DNA from: JBQCEE01 sp051960575
GTDB taxonomy: Bacteria > Actinomycetota > Actinomycetes > Mycobacteriales > Jatrophihabitantaceae
Assembly: GCF_051960575.1 (NCBI RefSeq)
Contig: NZ_JBQCEE010000175.1
Coordinates: 1-17,934 of the forward strand
Length of the DNA stretch: 17,934 nucleotides
Direction: 5' to 3'
Shown here: positions 14,382 to 17,934 of the stretch, one piece after another
Layout: the number at the start of each line of letters is the position of its first letter
Position numbering within the stretch: the first letter of the stretch is position 1
Notes under the pieces: generated by a model
Told to the model about the DNA's origin: nothing
The model's input: only the letters and a program-made list of their open reading frames with translations
Databases searched by the model: none
Translations under genes and position numbers: made by a program

Positions 14382-15581
14382 TCAGCCGGCGAGGGCGCGC
14401 ACGGCTCCGACCGGGTCGGTGAGCAGCGAGCCGAAGGCGATCTCGGCGGCGCCGACGAGCGCGAGGTCGGCGCCGAGGGCGGGCGGGGCCAGCTCGACGT
14501 CCGGTCCTTCGCCGAAGACGTTGCGGCGCAGGCCGCCGAGCAGCTCGTCGTGGGCGATGTCGAGCACGTGCGTCGACGAGCCGGCCAGGATGACGCGTTG
14601 CGGGTCGATCGTGTTCACCAGCGCGGCGATGCCGTGCCCGAGCGACGCGGCGACCTTGCGCACCGCCGTCATCGCCTGCTTGTTGCCGCCGCGCGCGTCG
14701 TTGAACAGCGTGGCGACCGCGGGCGTCGTGGGGGGACCGGCCCGCCCGGCGAGGTCGAGCAGCGCGGCGTCGCCGACGTAGGTCTCGAGACAGCCGCGGC
14801 GGCCGCAGTGGCAGCGGGGGCCGCGTCCGTCGACGATGTTGTGGCCGATTTCGCCCGCGCGCCCGTACCGCCCGTGCAGCAGCTTGCCGTCGACCATGAT
14901 CCCGGCGCCGACGCCGACACGTCCCATGATGAGCACGAGCTCGTCGACACCGCGGCCGTTGCCCCGCCGGTGCTCGGCGAGCACGCCGAGGTCCGCGTCG
15001 TTGCCCAGGTGCACGGGCAGGTCGATCGGTGCGCGCGAACTCAACATCGGCCCGAACGGCACGGCGTGCCAGTCGAGGTTCGGCGCGTTCGAGACGACGC
15101 CGGTGTCGTGGTCGACGGTGCCCGGCACGCTCACGCCGATGCCGACGGCACGACCGGTGTGCGCCTGCTGCACCTCGGCCAGCAGCCGGGCGATGACGGC
15201 GACCGCGCGCTTCGGCGTCGGCGGTCCCTGCTTCGACCACTCGGCCGAGCGCCGGGCCAGCACCGCCCCGCCGATGCCGACGGCCGCCGCGCTCACCCCG
15301 GTGACGTCGAGGTCGACCGCGAGCACGTACGGGCCGTCGGGCGCCGGCCGGACGACGTGCGACGGTCGTCCGGCCCGGTCGTTGCCGCTCGGCACCGACT
15401 CCGTGACCAGCCCCAGGTCGACCAGGTCGGTGACGAGCGCACCGATCGTCGACCGGCTGACCGTCAGCCGCTGGGTCAGCTCGGCCCGGGTGAGCGCCCC
15501 GTCCCGGTGGATGTGGTCGAGCACGAGCGACAGGTTGTGCCGCCGGATCGCATCGGGACGGGCCGCGGGGGAGGCGCGCAC
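14382..15581 (-). CDS. ROK-family transcriptional regulator
   Basis: A 399-residue sugar-responsive repressor of the NagC/XylR type. The winged HTH is at about residues 12-62 (ALTRAELTQRLTVSRSTIGA). The ROK domain follows with an ATP/sugar-site start LAVDLDVTGVSAAAVG (87-102). The zinc motif is intact: H247 and C257, C259, C264, E266 in CHCGRRGCLE. The start is set at GTG 15581, just after GAGG, 10 bp past the permease stop; a TTG at 15590 is an alternative. Being directly downstream of the permease, it is very likely co-transcribed with it. Streptomyces rok7B7 lies beside xylFGH in a similar way, so xylose or a related sugar is the best guess for the inducer. Confidence 0.9.
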   Translation of the reverse strand: MRASPAARPDAIRRHNLSLVLDHIHRDGALTRAELTQRLTVSRSTIGALVTDLVDLGLVTESVPSGNDRAGRPSHVVRPAPDGPYVLAVDLDVTGVSAAAVGIGGAVLARRSAEWSKQGPPTPKRAVAVIARLLAEVQQAHTGRAVGIGVSVPGTVDHDTGVVSNAPNLDWHAVPFGPMLSSRAPIDLPVHLGNDADLGVLAEHRRGNGRGVDELVLIMGRVGVGAGIMVDGKLLHGRYGRAGEIGHNIVDGRGPRCHCGRRGCLETYVGDAALLDLAGRAGPPTTPAVATLFNDARGGNKQAMTAVRKVAASLGHGIAALVNTIDPQRVILAGSSTHVLDIAHDELLGGLRRNVFGEGPDVELAPPALGADLALVGAAEIAFGSLLTDPVGAVRALAG

Positions 15582-15591
15582 GATCCTCAAC

Positions 15592-16977
15592 TCACGCCAG
15601 ACCGGACGCCCCCGCACGGCGACGCGACAGGGCGTCGACGGCGGCGGCGAGCAGCAGGGCCAGACCGACCGCGATGAGCTGGATGGCCGAGTTGTTGTTG
15701 CCGTTGAACAGGTCGCCGAAGCCGTTGTAGATGACCTCGACCACCGCGCCGCCGATGATCGCGTCGACGATGCGGCCACGGCCGCCGAACAGGCTCGTGC
15801 CGCCGATGACGGCGGCGCCGACCGCGAGCAGCAGCGTGTTGCCGCCGAACGCGTTCGCGGCCGTCGAGGACGTGAACGAGCTGATCATGATGCCGCCGAT
15901 GGCGGCGAGCATGGCGCTGATGGCGAAGACCGAGATGCGGACGCGGTCGACGTTGATGCCGGCGCGGCGGGCGGCCTCGGCGTTGCCGCCGACGGCGTAG
16001 ACGTGCCGGCCGTACCGGGTGCGGGTCAGCAGGAAGGTGAGCACCACGAACAGCACCAGCAGCACGGGGATCACGTAGGGCACGCCCTCGACCGGCGGCG
16101 GCTTGACCGTGACGTACTGCGGCTTGTGGTTCACGTACACGACGGCGCGGTGGGCCTGCCCCTGCGCACGGTTCTGGTTGAGACCCCAGACGACGAGCAG
16201 GGCGATGACGGCCAGGGCCCCGACCTTGAACCCGAGCACCGCGGCGGGCTCACCGGCGAGACCCTGGCGCCGGCGGGCGGCCTGGGCCGCCATCTTCTGC
16301 ACGCCGTAGCCGACGATCACGACGGCCGCGAGCACCCAGCCCGCCCAGAGCGGCATGTAGTTGTTGGCGAAGCCGTTGATGACGCTGTCGCTCAGCGTGA
16401 TCTGGCCGTGCTGGCCCTTGCCGTTGGACAGGATCAGCAGCACCACGCCCTGGAAGGCGAGGAAGAAGCTCAGCGTCACGACGAACGACGGGATGCGCAG
16501 CTTCGCGACCAGCACGCCGATCGCCAGGCCGATGACGAGACCGCAGATCACCGCGGCGGGGATCGTGCCGTACCACTTCCAGCCGTAGCCGTCCATGAGC
16601 CGGGCCATCACCGACGCGCAGATGCCGGCGGTGTAGCCCGCGGCGAGGTCGATCTCGCCGAGCAGCAGGACGAACACGAGGCCCATCGCGATGAAGATGG
16701 TGCTCGTGCCCTCGCGGAACATGTTCGCGAAGTTGTAGAGCGAGCCGAAGTTCGACTCGGCGATCAGGAAGATGATCACCAGGACGACGAGGCCGCCGAT
16801 GGCGGGCAGCGAGCCCATGTCGCCACCGCGCACGCGCAGGAAGTAGTTGTGGACGTAGGTGCGCAGGTCGACCTTCTCGCCGAGCGCGCCCGGGGGCACG
16901 GCCAACGTGGCGGCCTCGGGCGCTGCGGTCGTCGTCTCGTCCGCCTCGGGCGTTGCCGACTTGTCCAGGCTGGTCAT
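15592..16977 (-). CDS. Sugar ABC transporter permease (XylH/RbsC type)
   Basis: A 461-residue integral membrane protein forming the sugar channel of a ribose/xylose-class importer. A long cytoplasmic N terminus (about 55 residues) precedes roughly ten hydrophobic segments. The family motifs are visible: LGEIDLAAGYTAGI, the cytoplasmic loop RYGRHVYAVGGNAEAARRAGI that docks with the ATPase, and AVIGGTSLFGGRGRI. A hydrophilic stretch near residues 295-325 (NQNRAQGQAHRAVVYVNHK) separates two membrane segments and makes it longer than RbsC (about 320). This is usual for XylH-like proteins, though somewhat long here. The ATG at 16977 overlaps the ATPase stop by ATGA. An in-frame extension to 17274 runs through the ATPase gene and is rejected. 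Confidence 0.92.
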   Translation of the reverse strand: MTSLDKSATPEADETTTAAPEAATLAVPPGALGEKVDLRTYVHNYFLRVRGGDMGSLPAIGGLVVLVIIFLIAESNFGSLYNFANMFREGTSTIFIAMGLVFVLLLGEIDLAAGYTAGICASVMARLMDGYGWKWYGTIPAAVICGLVIGLAIGVLVAKLRIPSFVVTLSFFLAFQGVVLLILSNGKGQHGQITLSDSVINGFANNYMPLWAGWVLAAVVIVGYGVQKMAAQAARRRQGLAGEPAAVLGFKVGALAVIALLVVWGLNQNRAQGQAHRAVVYVNHKPQYVTVKPPPVEGVPYVIPVLLVLFVVLTFLLTRTRYGRHVYAVGGNAEAARRAGINVDRVRISVFAISAMLAAIGGIMISSFTSSTAANAFGGNTLLLAVGAAVIGGTSLFGGRGRIVDAIIGGAVVEVIYNGFGDLFNGNNNSAIQLIAVGLALLLAAAVDALSRRRAGASGLA

Positions 16978-17747
16978 GCGGACACCTCGTTCTTCACACC
17001 ATCCACCTTCGCGCCACCGAGTTGTCCGGTGGTGATGAGTTCGACCAGTTGGGTCTGGTTGACGTCGGTCTTGCGCACCCGGGCGGCCGACTGGCCGAGG
17101 TACATGACCGCGATCTCGTCGGCGACCTTCAGCACGTCGAGCATGTTGTGCGAGATCAGCACGACGGCGACGCCGCGGTCGGCCAGGCGACGGACGAGGT
17201 CGAGCACCTGGGCGGTCTGCGCCACGCCGAGCGCGGCGGTCGGCTCGTCCAGGATGACGACCTTCGAGTTCCACAGCACGGCCTTGGCGATGGCGACGGT
17301 CTGGCGCTGGCCGCCGGAGAGGGACGACACGCGCTGCCGCACCGACTTCAGGGTGCGCACCGACAGCGAGCGCAGCGTCTCGGACGCCGCCTGCTCCATG
17401 CTGCTCTCGTTGAGCACGACGCCGCGCGTGCGCTCGCGGCCGAGGAACATGTTCTGGACGACGTCGAGGTTGTCGCAGAGCGCGAGGTCCTGGTACACGA
17501 TCTCGATCCCGAGCTCGGACGAGTCACGCGGCGAGTGCACCTTCACCGAGCGGCCGTCGAACAGGTACTCGCCCGAGTCGAGGACGTAGGTGCCGGCGAT
17601 GCACTTCACCAGCGTGGACTTGCCGGCGCCGTTGTCACCGACGAGCGCGGTGACCTCGCCGGCGTTGGCGCGGAAGTCGACGTTCTTGAGCACGTCGACG
17701 GCGCCGAAGCTCTTGTTCACGTTGTGCAGTTCCAGGATGGCTGGCAT
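16974..17747 (-). CDS. Sugar ABC transporter ATPase, single ABC domain
   Basis: A 257-residue ATP-binding subunit that powers the adjacent permease. Walker A is GDNGAGKST (37-45), the signature LSGGQRQ begins at 143, Walker B is VVILDE (163-168) and the H-loop His is H200. GDNGAGKST with YQDLALCDNLDVVQNMFLGRE is typical of sugar importers of the CUT2 class. Only one ABC domain is present, whereas E. coli XylG and RbsA have two, so it would act as a dimer as FrcA is thought to. The ATG at 17747 follows GAAGG with 6-7 nt spacing. The reading frame extends upstream to 17813, but those codons are Gly/Pro-rich and lie in the hairpin region. Confidence 0.92.
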   Translation of the reverse strand: MPAILELHNVNKSFGAVDVLKNVDFRANAGEVTALVGDNGAGKSTLVKCIAGTYVLDSGEYLFDGRSVKVHSPRDSSELGIEIVYQDLALCDNLDVVQNMFLGRERTRGVVLNESSMEQAASETLRSLSVRTLKSVRQRVSSLSGGQRQTVAIAKAVLWNSKVVILDEPTAALGVAQTAQVLDLVRRLADRGVAVVLISHNMLDVLKVADEIAVMYLGQSAARVRKTDVNQTQLVELITTGQLGGAKVDGVKNEVSA

Positions 17748-17770
17748 GTCGACCTTCGTGCTCGGAGCGG

Positions 17771-17934
17771 TGGCAAGAGGGTGGGGTGGGGCGCCCCCCC
17801 CGAGGGCACCCACCCCGGTTCACCAGTTCAAACCGGGTTTCCGCTCCCCCGGGTCAAAACCGTTTGGCCGTGCCCCCGGTCAAACCGGGGGGGGGGGCGC
17901 GGCGGGGGGGGGGCCCCACCCCACCCTCTTGCCA
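17771..17934. repeat. Terminal inverted repeat, probable fold-back artefact
   Basis: Bases 17771-17801 are the reverse complement of 17904-17934 with a single mismatch, and the right arm ends exactly on the last base of the window. The 102 bp between them is full of C and G homopolymers and degraded copies of AAACCGGG and CCCGGTCAAA, unlike anything else here, and no credible coding frame crosses it. This is best explained as a mis-read or fold-back end of a contig. Confidence 0.65.
17783..17816 (-). promoter_or_regulatory. Strong GC hairpin upstream of the sugar ATPase gene
   Basis: GGGGTGGG (17783-17790) is the exact reverse complement of CCCACCCC (17809-17816), with further G/C pairing possible inside. 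It sits 36 bp upstream of the ATPase start. Such stem-loops often separate a highly expressed sugar-binding protein gene from its transporter genes and protect the upstream mRNA. That reading is inference, because the upstream gene is not in the window. Confidence 0.5.

Noticed and set aside
15582..15779. N-terminal extension of the ROK gene to 15779
   Set aside because: It runs antisense-free but out of frame inside the permease coding region and is Ser/Thr/Arg-rich, with no ROK homology. The HTH begins right after 15581.
14836..17589. A 917-codon open frame on the plus strand
   Set aside because: It is antisense to the ROK, permease and ATPase genes. No domain is recognisable and the composition is that of a shadow frame.
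17817..17903. Repeated AAACCGGG/CCCGGTCAAA fragments as a new repeat or CRISPR-like array
   Set aside because: Spacing is irregular, copies are degenerate with homopolymer length changes, and they lie inside the suspected artefact at the window end.

Overview
High-GC (about 70%) actinobacterial chromosomal DNA. The GC-rich third codon positions, the GTG/TTG starts, the SUF gene order and an ABC-F gene followed by a small helix-turn-helix gene all point to Actinomycetia. I cannot resolve the order or genus from the sequence. Almost every base is accounted for by ordinary, tightly packed genes, and I found no convincing new defence, mobile or biosynthetic system. No tRNA, rRNA, CRISPR array, insertion sequence or prophage is visible.

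Left part (1-4806): the SUF iron-sulfur cluster assembly operon on the + strand, cut at the left edge inside sufB. It continues sufD, sufC, sufS, sufU and a DUF59/SufT-type gene. Four of the five junctions overlap (three ATGA, one of 8 bp) and the fifth has a 14 bp gap, so this is one transcription unit. SufS supplies sulfur through SufU to the SufB-SufC-SufD scaffold, and the DUF59 protein probably helps maturation. A long GC-rich hairpin closes the operon.

Middle part (4822-10200): three minus-strand genes and one divergent plus-strand gene. They encode a secreted protein made of two cupredoxin-like halves, only one with a possible copper site; a 12-helix MFS transporter; a YpfJ-type zinc metallopeptidase; and a ClC chloride/proton exchanger with C-terminal CBS domains. 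Two tandem copies of a 67 bp stem-loop repeat lie between the MFS and peptidase genes.

Right-centre (10252-14365, + strand): an ABC-F ATPase, a 231 bp AT-richer leader, a 76-residue HTH protein, and an MsbA-type ABC exporter whose N terminus has a methionine at every third residue.

Right part (14382-17747, - strand): a sugar-uptake module read right to left, ATPase then permease then ROK repressor. It resembles the xylFGH/ROK arrangement of Streptomyces, but the sugar-binding protein gene expected upstream is missing. The final about 160 bp is a G/C-homopolymer-rich inverted repeat ending on the last base of the window. This looks like a fold-back or assembly artefact at a contig end, probably seeded by a real strong intercistronic hairpin.
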